Below, one piece after another: positions 46,596-56,063 of a stretch of 64,000 bases of DNA (position 1 is the stretch's first letter; each line of letters starts with the position of its first letter). The position numbers and the translations under genes were made by a program. The notes beneath the pieces are model-generated. The model worked only from the letters and a program-made list of their open reading frames with translations, searched no databases and was not told the origin of the DNA. The stretch comes from Flavobacteriales bacterium 34_180_T64 (GTDB taxonomy: Bacteria; Bacteroidota; Bacteroidia; Flavobacteriales; Flavobacteriaceae). The DNA is taken from contig MAAR01000002.1 in assembly GCA_002162765.1 (NCBI GenBank), positions 56,169-120,168 on the forward strand, given 5' to 3'.

Positions 46596-48005
46596 ATGAA
46601 GAAGATCTTAACATTAGTACTCGTTTCTGTCTTGGGCGGAGTCATTACATTATCTGCATATAAATTATGGTTTGACATAGATGTACCAATTAATTTGCAA
46701 ACACAAAATGAACAACCCGTATTCATTCCAACTAATAATAAAACATTGAACACCAATCTAACAGACACAACTCAACCAAATTTTGTTAACGCTGCTGATA
46801 AAACCATACATGCGGTTGTTCATGTTAAGAATACGTCCTCAGCTAATGGGCCAACTACATTTGAAGATTTATTTTATGGACGAAGCTCGAAACGACCTCA
46901 AATAGGAACAGGAAGTGGTGTCATTATTTCTCCCGATGGTTACATAATTACTAATAATCATGTCATAGATGGATCTCAAGAACTATCAATAACACTTAAT
47001 GATAATAAAATATATAATGCTGAACTTATTGGTACTGATGTTAAAACCGATATTGCCTTGTTGAAAATTGAAACTGATGAAGAATTACCTTTTATTACTT
47101 TCGGAAATTCTGATGATGCTCAAATTGGTGAATGGGTTTTAGCTGTTGGAAATCCTTTTAATTTAACGTCTACGGTTACGGCAGGAATTATAAGTGCGAA
47201 ATCAAGAAACCTAACAGGTCAAAATACGCAATCATTTATACAAACTGATGCCGCTGTAAACCCAGGAAACTCTGGAGGCGCACTAGTAAATACTAATGGT
47301 GATTTAATTGGAATCAACACAGCAATATCCTCACAAACAGGTTCGTATATAGGGTATTCATTCGCTGTACCAAGCAATATAGCTAGAAAAGTTGTTGAAG
47401 ATATAATGGAGTTTGGTGATGTTCAAAATGGTATTCTTGGCGTAAGAGGCGGTACTCTTAATAGTAAATCTGCTGAACAATTAGAAGTTAACACTTCTGA
47501 AGGTTTTTATATTAGTGATATTGAAGAAGATTCAGGTGCCGAAAAAGCAGGCCTAAAGCAAGGTGATATTATTAAGAAAGTAGATGAAGTTAAAATTTCA
47601 AAATTTGCAGACCTCAGTGGTTATCTAAGCACTAAACGCCCCAATGACGTAGTTAACGTCACCTTATTACGTGATGAAAAAGAAACCGTCATACCAGTTA
47701 CTTTATTTAAAAATCAAACTACAATCCTTCCTATTGTTGGAAATTTAAAAAATGCAAAACCAGAAGATTTAGAAAAATTTAAATTAAATCATGGGGTAAA
47801 AATATCAAGACTTAATAGTGAATATTCAAACTATTGGAAACGTAATGGTATACAAGAAGGAAGTATTATAACTGTTATTAATGATGTGAAAATCAATTCT
47901 GTAGAGGATGTTGATAATGTCTTGAAAAAAAGAACACAAAATGAAGCATTGAGAATTGAAATTATTAACACGAATGGTGAAAAGGAACGGTTTAATTTCA
48001 GATAG
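46596..48005 (+). CDS. HtrA/DegP-type periplasmic serine protease
   Basis: A 469-residue protease with an N-terminal signal or anchor (about 1-23). The trypsin-like domain has the triad His122 (NNHVIDG), Asp152 (KTDIALLKIE) and Ser226 (NPGNSGGAL). Two PDZ domains follow, the first around 290-375 with EEDSGAEKAGLKQGDIIKK and the second around 390-469. The layout is that of DegP/DegQ, which degrade or refold misfolded envelope proteins. It is monocistronic, ending with a good terminator. Confidence 0.94.
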   Translation: MKKILTLVLVSVLGGVITLSAYKLWFDIDVPINLQTQNEQPVFIPTNNKTLNTNLTDTTQPNFVNAADKTIHAVVHVKNTSSANGPTTFEDLFYGRSSKRPQIGTGSGVIISPDGYIITNNHVIDGSQELSITLNDNKIYNAELIGTDVKTDIALLKIETDEELPFITFGNSDDAQIGEWVLAVGNPFNLTSTVTAGIISAKSRNLTGQNTQSFIQTDAAVNPGNSGGALVNTNGDLIGINTAISSQTGSYIGYSFAVPSNIARKVVEDIMEFGDVQNGILGVRGGTLNSKSAEQLEVNTSEGFYISDIEEDSGAEKAGLKQGDIIKKVDEVKISKFADLSGYLSTKRPNDVVNVTLLRDEKETVIPVTLFKNQTTILPIVGNLKNAKPEDLEKFKLNHGVKISRLNSEYSNYWKRNGIQEGSIITVINDVKINSVEDVDNVLKKRTQNEALRIEIINTNGEKERFNFR

Positions 48006-48030
48006 CAAGTTTACAAAAAAACATATAAAC

Positions 48031-48062
48031 CCTCTAAACTATTCTTGATTTAGAGGTTTTTT
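48031..48062 (+). terminator. Intrinsic terminator of the HtrA-type protease gene
   Basis: The stem CCTCTAAA against TTTAGAGG with a 10-base loop is followed by TTTTTT, 26 bases after the stop at 48005. Confidence 0.8.
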
Positions 48063-48100
48063 ATTTTCTAAAAAAAGCCTTCAAAACGTTTGAAATGTGT

Positions 48101-48108
48101 TATTTTTG
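48101..48108 (+). promoter_or_regulatory. Bacteroidota-type -7 element for gap
   Basis: TATTTTTG matches TAnnTTTG and lies 43 bases before the chosen ATG at 48151. The leader after it is A-rich (AAATTTAAACATAACAACAA), as is usual for highly expressed genes in this phylum. Confidence 0.5.
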
Positions 48109-48150
48109 CACAAAATTTAAACATAACAACAACACACTAAATTGAACACA

Positions 48151-49599
48151 ATGAGTTTAAATGAAACTTATGAAAAAGAATTAGCTTTTCAAGCAGATCG
48201 AAGAAAATCAACTGTAGAGTTTATTAAAATTGTAAGCGACCTATGGTATGATAAGTCTATAGAGTTAGTTGTTTTTAGAAATCAATTAATCGATAGAAAT
48301 GTAAGTGAAATTTTAAACTTACATGAATACGCTAGAGCATTCGTGCAAAAACCAATTTCTATATTTGATTCGGTTGAAATTGCTCAAGCTATTAAATCCT
48401 TAGACCTTCCTCCTGCTAAATTAGACATTGGTAAATTAACCTATGAATTTCATTTAGAAGATCAAAAGCATAGCAATGCTACTGCTTTTGTTGCTGACAA
48501 ATTAAAGGATGCTAGTAAAAATGAATCTATCAAACCAAAAGATGTTATTCTTTATGGCTTTGGAAGAATTGGTCGATTAGTCGCTAGAGAGTTAATGGCT
48601 AGAACTGGAAAAGGAAGTCAATTAAGGTTACGTGCAATCGTAACTCGAGGCGCTATAGATCAAACTGTTCTTGAAAAAAGAGCCTCTTTATTAAGAAATG
48701 ATTCTGTTCATGGAGATTTTTCTGGTACTGTAATTGCCGATATTGAAAATAGCGCATTAATAATTAACGGAACTACAGTTAATGTTATATCCGCGAATGC
48801 TCCAGAGGATATTGATTATACAACTTACGGAATTAATAATGCTCTAGTAATTGATAACACAGGTGCGTTTAGAGATAAAGAAGCTTTAAGCAGACATTTA
48901 GCATCTAACGGAGTTGACAAAGTTTTATTGACGGCACCAGGTAAAGGTGTACCAAACATTGTGCATGGTGTAAATCATGCCGAAAACAATCCTGATACTG
49001 TAGATATATTCTCAGCTGCATCATGTACAACAAATGCAATTACACCTATTTTAAAGGCTGTAGAAGATTCTTTAGGAGTTATTAGTGGTCATCTAGAAAC
49101 TATACATGCGTATACTAACGATCAAAACTTAGTGGATAATTTTCATAAAAAATATAGACGTGGACGTGCCGCTGGATTGAATATGGTAATTACTGAAACA
49201 GGTGCTGGAAGCGCAGTTTCAAAAGCATTACCATCATTTGAAGGTAAATTAACTTCAAATGCTATTCGCGTTCCTGTACCAAATGGTTCATTAGCAATTC
49301 TAAATCTTGAATTGGCTAATCCTACATCTGTTGAAGGAATGAATACCATTATGAAAAAATACGCTTTAGAAGGTGATTTAGTAGAGCAAATAAAATATGA
49401 AATGAGTGATGAACTTGTTTCAAGTGATATTGTTGGTAGTTCAGCTCCATCGATTTATGATAGTAAAGCTACAATTGTAAGAACAGATGGTAAAAACGTA
49501 TTATTATATATTTGGTATGACAATGAATATGGCTATAGTCATCAAGTTATTAGATTAGCTAAATATATTGCCAAAGTAAGACGATTTACATATTATTAG
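48151..49599 (+). CDS. gap: Glyceraldehyde-3-phosphate dehydrogenase with N-terminal extension
   Basis: A 482-residue GAPDH; a typical GAPDH has about 335. The first 135 or so residues form a helical extension (MSLNETYEKELAFQADRR to NESIKPKDV) absent from classical enzymes. The Rossmann motif GFGRIGR is at 136-142. The catalytic Cys292 is in AASCTTN, with His in ETIHAYTND. WYDNEYGYSHQ is the C-terminal signature. I used ATG 48151, not the TTG 9 bases earlier. The long form is recurrent in Bacteroidota. The role of the extension is unknown. Terminators bound the gene on both sides, so it stands alone. Confidence 0.93.
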   Translation: MSLNETYEKELAFQADRRKSTVEFIKIVSDLWYDKSIELVVFRNQLIDRNVSEILNLHEYARAFVQKPISIFDSVEIAQAIKSLDLPPAKLDIGKLTYEFHLEDQKHSNATAFVADKLKDASKNESIKPKDVILYGFGRIGRLVARELMARTGKGSQLRLRAIVTRGAIDQTVLEKRASLLRNDSVHGDFSGTVIADIENSALIINGTTVNVISANAPEDIDYTTYGINNALVIDNTGAFRDKEALSRHLASNGVDKVLLTAPGKGVPNIVHGVNHAENNPDTVDIFSAASCTTNAITPILKAVEDSLGVISGHLETIHAYTNDQNLVDNFHKKYRRGRAAGLNMVITETGAGSAVSKALPSFEGKLTSNAIRVPVPNGSLAILNLELANPTSVEGMNTIMKKYALEGDLVEQIKYEMSDELVSSDIVGSSAPSIYDSKATIVRTDGKNVLLYIWYDNEYGYSHQVIRLAKYIAKVRRFTYY

Positions 49600-49637
49600 T
49601 AGATTAACATCTAAACAATGGCAATCGATCGTATATA

Positions 49638-49672
49638 AAATAGCCTCACTTTTTGTGAGGCTATTTATTTTA
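49638..49672 (+). terminator. Intrinsic terminator of gap
   Basis: A perfect 12-base stem, AAATAGCCTCAC against GTGAGGCTATTT, with a T loop is followed by T-rich sequence, 39 bases after the stop. Confidence 0.85.
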
Positions 49673-49742
49673 TATATTTACTATCATCATCAGAATTTGC
49701 TATATTGTTAAATATTAACCATATCAAATAACTCAACCAGAA

Positions 49743-50351
49743 ATGAAATTTTTTAAAACTATTTTGTTCACTTTACTAGCTGTGCTCCTTTACACTTCGG
49801 TAAACGCCCAAGAAAATGACGAGGATAAGCTTTCATTAAATGAAGGTACAATAGACAATCAATTTGAATATGTTATACAAAAATCTAATAAGTATCAAGA
49901 TTATAAAGTTGTAAAGCGCACATGGTTATATGCGTTAAAAGCACATACTTTAGATTCTTTAAAAGCAGTTCATAAAGCGTTGGGAGATACGCAAATAATT
50001 GTAGATACACAGGCTAAAGAAATTTCGAATTTAAAAAGTAACTTAACAAATACACAGACCACTTTAGATCAAACTAACATAGAAAAGGATAATATGGCTT
50101 TATTTGGTTTGCAAATGAGTAAGGGCAATTACAATGTATTGATGTGGAGTATAATTGGAGGCTTATTTGCGCTTCTTTTATTGTTTATTTATAAATATAA
50201 AAACAGTAATTCTATAACTAAACTGGCCAAACAATCGTTGGCAGAGACAGAAGAAGAATTTGAAGAACATCGTCGAAATGCGTTAGAACGTGAACAAAAA
50301 GTGAGACGTCAATTACAGGATGAAATCAATAAACAAAAAACAAATAGTTAA
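49743..50351 (+). CDS. Exported coiled-coil membrane protein of unknown function
   Basis: A 202-residue protein with a signal peptide (MKFFKTILFTLLAVLLYTSVNAQ), an acidic start, a coiled coil of about residues 75-115 (QAKEISNLKSNLTNTQTTL), a single membrane helix (about 131-150, VLMWSIIGGLFALLLLFIY) and a charged helical tail (about 165-202) with EEFEEHRRNALEREQK. It resembles the protein often found upstream of trmD in Flavobacteriaceae and wrongly named after that enzyme. Nothing in it suggests methyltransferase activity. The function is unknown. Confidence 0.8.
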   Translation: MKFFKTILFTLLAVLLYTSVNAQENDEDKLSLNEGTIDNQFEYVIQKSNKYQDYKVVKRTWLYALKAHTLDSLKAVHKALGDTQIIVDTQAKEISNLKSNLTNTQTTLDQTNIEKDNMALFGLQMSKGNYNVLMWSIIGGLFALLLLFIYKYKNSNSITKLAKQSLAETEEEFEEHRRNALEREQKVRRQLQDEINKQKTNS

Positions 50352-50373
50352 AAATATATTTGATATAATTAAA

Positions 50374-50402
50374 AGCCTGTAATTCATATACAGGTTTTTT
50401 TA
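50374..50402 (+). terminator. Intrinsic terminator after the coiled-coil gene
   Basis: The stem CCTGTA against TACAGG with a 7-base loop, extended by A-T pairs, is followed by seven Ts. It separates the coiled-coil gene from trmD. Confidence 0.8.
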
Positions 50403-50550
50403 GGACTATATTTCAAGTAAACCCTAATCAACCCGACTCTATTAGGTCCTAAATAGATCGCTTAATAGTGTCGTCTCTTAATAGCCTTCAGCTTTAAAAT
50501 TTTAATATTCATCTTATTCTTTGCATCTTTGCAATTCATAATAAATACAA

Positions 50551-51228
50551 ATGCGAATAGATATAATAACGGTTCTTCCAGAACTCCTTAAGAGCCCATT
50601 TGAAGCTTCAATTTTGAAACGTGCCATCGCGGCTGAATTAGTTAGTGTACATTTTCATAATTTAAGAGATTATACAACTGACAATTATAAGTCTATAGAC
50701 GACACTCAATTTGGTGGTGGTGCAGGAATGGTGATGATGATTGAACCCATTGATAAATGTATATCTCAATTACAATCTGAACGTTCATATGATGAAATCA
50801 TTTATATGACTCCTGATGGTGAACGCCTTAATCAAAGTATAGCAAATCAAGTTTCACTTAAGGAAAACATTATCATCTTATGTGGTCATTATAAAGGTGT
50901 GGATCAACGCGTGCGTGATAAATTTATTACCAAAGAAATTTCTATTGGTGATTATGTCCTTTCTGGTGGTGAGCTAGGTGCTGCTGTATTGTGTGATGCT
51001 ATCATAAGATTAATTCCTGGCGTTTTAGGAAACGAAACTTCTGCTTTAACCGATTCGTTTCAAGATAACTTGTTAGCACCTCCGATTTATACAAAGCCTA
51101 GAGAGTATAAAGGAATGAAAGTCCCTAAAGTTCTTTTTAGTGGAAACTTCCCTGAAATTGAAAAATGGCGGGAAGACCAAGCATACCAACGAACAAAAGA
51201 GCGTAGACCAGACCTTCTTGAAGATTAA
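50551..51228 (+). CDS. trmD: tRNA (guanine-N1)-methyltransferase
   Basis: A 225-residue SPOUT enzyme that forms m1G37 next to the anticodon. [13 protein letters not shown] opens the protein. [14 protein letters not shown] and [12 protein letters not shown] are the SAM-knot motifs. [21 protein letters not shown] is the trefoil-knot signature, and the catalytic Asp lies in the D-S-F-Q-D region. The C-terminal domain ends [10 protein letters not shown]. It is complete and typical. rplS follows 162 bases later but has its own promoter match. Confidence 0.96.
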   Translation: MRIDIITVLPELLKSPFEASILKRAIAAELVSVHFHNLRDYTTDNYKSIDDTQFGGGAGMVMMIEPIDKCISQLQSERSYDEIIYMTPDGERLNQSIANQVSLKENIIILCGHYKGVDQRVRDKFITKEISIGDYVLSGGELGAAVLCDAIIRLIPGVLGNETSALTDSFQDNLLAPPIYTKPREYKGMKVPKVLFSGNFPEIEKWREDQAYQRTKERRPDLLED

Positions 51229-51288
51229 TCTTCTATAATTCAGGTTGTTTTGCAATGAAAATAAACTCCAAAAAATCAGTAATATTCA

Positions 51289-51318
51289 TTGGATGTTATG
51301 AATTAATCCCTATTTTTG
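51289..51318 (+). promoter_or_regulatory. Bacteroidota-type promoter of rplS
   Basis: The -7 element TATTTTTG is at 51311-51318, and a TTGG lies at 51289-51292 as the -33 element, 18-19 bases upstream. This is the best two-box match in the window. The start site would be near 51325, about 65 bases before the rplS ATG. Confidence 0.55.
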
Positions 51319-51390
51319 CACCCAATTTCGGATTAACCTCTGGCGATGTACGTGAATGTTGATTTGAATTAATTATAAAACTTAAACAAA

Positions 51391-51741
51391 ATGAATTCTT
51401 TAGTAAACTTTGTACAAGACGAATTTGTAGAGAAAAAAGACTTTCCTGAATTTGCAGCTGGTGATACGATTACAGTATACTATGAAATTAAAGAGGGAAA
51501 TAAAACACGTACACAGTACTTTAAAGGTGTCGTATTACAACGTAAAGGAGCTGGAAGTTCTGAAACGTTTACAATCAGAAAAATGTCAGGAACTATTGGA
51601 GTTGAGCGTATCTTCCCAGTAAATCTACCTGCGCTTCAAAAAGTTGAAGTTAATAAAAGAGGTAAAGTTAGACGTGCAAGAATCTACTATTTCAGAGGTC
51701 TTACTGGTAAAAAAGCAAGAATCAAAGAAAAAAGATACTAG
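51391..51741 (+). CDS. rplS: Large ribosomal subunit protein bL19
   Basis: A 116-residue ribosomal protein that sits at the 30S-50S interface. The signature stretches FAAGDTITVYYEIKEG, FKGVVLQRKGAGSSETFTIRKMS and GVERIFPVNLPA are those of bL19, followed by the basic C-terminal tail KRGKVRRARIYYFRGL. The length is normal. It follows trmD, the usual neighbour in many bacteria, though here with its own promoter. Confidence 0.97.
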   Translation: MNSLVNFVQDEFVEKKDFPEFAAGDTITVYYEIKEGNKTRTQYFKGVVLQRKGAGSSETFTIRKMSGTIGVERIFPVNLPALQKVEVNKRGKVRRARIYYFRGLTGKKARIKEKRY

Positions 51742-51763
51742 TCGAAATTCGATAATCTTATAT

Positions 51764-51797
51764 AAAAGCCTTGACAGATATTGTCAAGGCTTTTTTT
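51764..51797 (+). terminator. Intrinsic terminator of rplS
   Basis: A near-perfect stem, AAAAGCCTTGACA against TGTCAAGGCTTTT, ends in seven Ts, 22 bases after the rplS stop. It isolates the ribosomal protein gene from the long non-coding stretch that follows. Confidence 0.9.
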
Positions 51798-52133
51798 ATT
51801 AACTTTTGTTGATAACTACGGTTCATAAGTGGTTGATATCTAATCGCTTGAATTATTTGATTTTGATAATTGATACTATACTTTAGTAAAAGAATTAAGC
51901 AACTGCCTTCGGGTTGGCTCTGATGTCAGCATCAGATTTATGCAAGATTTGATAAAGTAACGTTCTTTATATAATTGTTTTTTGAGGTTTTGATGAACCA
52001 TGTGTATGCATGTGTAAAACAGAGAGACCATGAAACTTAAGATGATGTTGAATGTTTAGGCAGTCGAAATTTGAAGAAGTTGAAAGCTTGGAAAAAGTAG
52101 TTAAAACGAAAGTGGACGCGAAAAGGAGAAGCA

Positions 52134-52199
52134 ATGTTTAGGAAGTTAGGTGACGTGAAAACGAAATTTAAAAGAGAATACATCAAGAAAAACGATTAA
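52134..52199 (+). CDS. Possible 21-residue basic peptide inside the candidate RNA
   Basis: An ATG at 52134 opens 21 codons ending TAA (MFRKLGDVKTKFKREYIKKND). AGGAGA lies 7 bases before the ATG, a strong Shine-Dalgarno spacing that is rare in this phylum. The peptide is basic and has no recognised domain. The purine-rich background makes a chance AGGAGA quite possible, so this is a weak call. Confidence 0.15.
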   Translation: MFRKLGDVKTKFKREYIKKND

Positions 52200-52354
52200 T
52201 AGAAACAAGGAGCAGCAGGTCAATACATTTTGAAAGTTGCGAGATGTTTCGTTGAAATAGTAAAACTTGAACCGAAAAAGAATGAGGGAATGAGAATTCA
52301 GCTATTCTTAATTTAGCAGCAATGTTAAATAGGTCACGTGAAGCCGTTTCAAAG

Positions 52355-52404
52355 AAAGCCATGTCAGAGTAGTTTTACTACCGTGATATGGCTTTTGTTT
52401 TTTA
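52355..52404 (+). terminator. Intrinsic terminator ending the candidate RNA
   Basis: The stem AAAGCCATGTCA against TGATATGGCTTT continues after a 2-base internal loop as GTAG against CTAC, then a short T-rich loop. It is followed by a T run (TTTTGTTTTTTA). It is not near the end of any protein gene, which implies an upstream non-coding transcript. Confidence 0.85.
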
Positions 52405-52546
52405 TAATCATAAAAAAGAATTTAAGAATTGCTATTAATTAACCATTAAAAATGCAAAATCCTTAATCTAAAGATTACAAAATTGTTCACATTATAAATT
52501 CAAGCTTCTATATCATTGCGACATACCAAAAACAACTTGTTTTTCG

Positions 52547-52554
52547 TATATTTG
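52547..52554 (+). promoter_or_regulatory. Bacteroidota-type -7 element for icd
   Basis: TATATTTG is a full TAnnTTTG match 47 bases before the icd ATG. The leader afterwards is A-rich. No TTTG sits at the ideal -33 distance. Confidence 0.5.
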
Positions 52555-52598
52555 CTAGGCTTAAACTTAAAGCATTCTTACTAAATAAATTCAAATAA

Positions 52599-54830
<2,232 letters not shown>

Positions 54831-54840
54831 CAAAATCCAG

Positions 54841-54872
54841 AAAACTCCTTATTTTTATAAGGAGTTTTTTAT
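54841..54872 (+). terminator. Intrinsic terminator of icd
   Basis: The stem AAAACTCCTTAT against ATAAGGAGTTTT, with a T loop and a closing T run, lies 11 bases after the icd stop and 10 bases before murQ. Confidence 0.85.
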
Positions 54873-54881
54873 TTTTATTAT

Positions 54882-55703
54882 ATGTCATTTATAAAAACCA
54901 CAGAAAAAGATTCTAATTACAATCATTTGGAAAAAATGACTGTCAATGAACTTCTTTTAAATATTAACACTGAAGATAAAACGGTGCCATTGGCTGTTGA
55001 AAAATCACTTCCACAGATTGAAAAATTAGTAGATGTAGTTGTTTCAAAATTAAAATCTGGTGGCCGTTTGTTTTATATTGGAGCAGGTACAAGTGGTCGC
55101 CTCGGAATATTAGATGCTTCTGAATGTCCACCAACATTTGGAGTCCCTCACGAATTAGTCATTGGTTTGATTGCTGGAGGAGATTCAGCCATCAGAAAAG
55201 CAGTTGAATTTGCGGAAGATTCTACAACTCAAGGCTGGCAAGATCTATTAGAACATAACATTAATTCTAAAGATGTTGTTATCGGTATTGCTGCATCTGG
55301 TACTACACCATATGTCATTTCAGCTCTTGAACAATGCAATCAAAATGCAATCGTTACTGGTTGTATTACTTGTAATCATAAAAGCCCGTTATCAAATACT
55401 GCACAATTCCCAATTGAAGTTATTGTTGGTCCAGAATTTGTCACAGGTAGTTCAAGAATGAAAGCTGGGACTGCACAAAAGCTAGTGCTCAATATGATCT
55501 CTACTTCCACTATGGTTAAATTGGGAAAAGTAAAAGGCAATAAAATGGTGGACATGCAACTTAGCAATAATAAACTCGTGGATAGAGGTCTGAAAATGAT
55601 TATGTCTGAGCTCAATATATCAGAGCTAAAAGCACAAATTCTTTTAGATAAATACAAGAATGTTCGTTCAGCAATTAAAAATTATAAAAGCGATGGAAAC
55701 TAA
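54882..55703 (+). CDS. murQ: N-acetylmuramic acid 6-phosphate etherase
   Basis: A 273-residue SIS-domain lyase that removes the lactyl ether from MurNAc-6-phosphate, giving GlcNAc-6-phosphate in peptidoglycan recycling. GAGTSGRLGILDASECPPTFG is the SIS active-site stretch with the catalytic Glu in SEC, followed by GIAASGTTPYVISAL and FVTGSSRMKAGTAQKL. It is slightly shorter than the Escherichia coli enzyme (about 298 residues), as usual in this phylum. It starts 10 bases past the icd terminator and overlaps the next gene by 11 bases. Confidence 0.95.
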   Translation: MSFIKTTEKDSNYNHLEKMTVNELLLNINTEDKTVPLAVEKSLPQIEKLVDVVVSKLKSGGRLFYIGAGTSGRLGILDASECPPTFGVPHELVIGLIAGGDSAIRKAVEFAEDSTTQGWQDLLEHNINSKDVVIGIAASGTTPYVISALEQCNQNAIVTGCITCNHKSPLSNTAQFPIEVIVGPEFVTGSSRMKAGTAQKLVLNMISTSTMVKLGKVKGNKMVDMQLSNNKLVDRGLKMIMSELNISELKAQILLDKYKNVRSAIKNYKSDGN

Positions 55704-55923
55704 ACGAACAAATAAAGATATTCTCTATAAAGGTGTTAAAAAAATGGGCATATCACTAGCATGCATGTTTTTAGGCCCTACTCTATTTTATGTTGCTTTT
55801 GCTAACGATGAAAAACCACTTTATATTCCTATATTGATAGGTGCAGCAATTATTTGTGGACTGGCAATTTTCTTTGCATTTAAAGGACTTAAAACAATTA
55901 TGGATAGTCTTTTTAATAAATAA
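55693..55923 (+). CDS. Small membrane protein, DUF6095 family
   Basis: A 76-residue protein with two membrane helices (about 18-35 and 43-63). METKRTNKDILYKGVKKMG is the start typical of DUF6095 proteins of Flavobacteriaceae. I chose ATG 55693; the frame is open to 55660. It overlaps the murQ stop by 11 bases and is probably translationally coupled. The function is unknown. Confidence 0.75.
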   Translation: METKRTNKDILYKGVKKMGISLACMFLGPTLFYVAFANDEKPLYIPILIGAAIICGLAIFFAFKGLKTIMDSLFNK

Positions 55924-56063
55924 CATTGATCAACTTATTTAATGAATCAAGTTTGATATAGTAAATAGCATTCTAATTACCAGCGTTTTACTGGTATTAA
56001 ATTAGAGTTTTCGTATTTTCTTCATTAACTTTACGAATAGCTATTAATTTCAACTTCATTAAA

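Larger units (their letters stand above)
51898..52404 (+). ncRNA. Candidate structured RNA between rplS and icd
   Basis: No convincing protein gene exists in 51798-52546. From 51898 four short hairpins follow in a row: AGCAAC..GTTGGCT capped by CC-TTCG-GG; CTGATG-TCAG-CATCAG at 51920-51935; ATAAAG..CTTTAT at 51952-51970; GGTT..AACC at 51986-51999. A purine-rich body (about 52010-52290) carries imperfect repeats of the core AATGTTTAGG, and the unit AGCAATGTT..ACGTGAA recurs near 52132 and 52319. A strong terminator closes it at 52404. I see no signature of tmRNA, RNase P RNA or rRNA. The 5' end is uncertain. It might be a large RNA or several RNAs. Confidence 0.4.

Noticed and set aside
49743..50351. 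Annotation of the coiled-coil protein as a tRNA methyltransferase
   Set aside because: It has a signal peptide, coiled coil and membrane helix but none of the SPOUT motifs; the real trmD follows it.
51850..52404. tmRNA, RNase P RNA or rRNA fragment in the rplS-icd gap
   Set aside because: The conserved tmRNA ends, the RNase P GAGGAAAGUCC-type core and 16S/23S conserved segments were looked for and not found.
55978..55999. Hairpin TACCAG..CTGGTA after the DUF6095 gene as a terminator
   Set aside because: No T run follows on either strand, so it does not meet the pattern of an intrinsic terminator.
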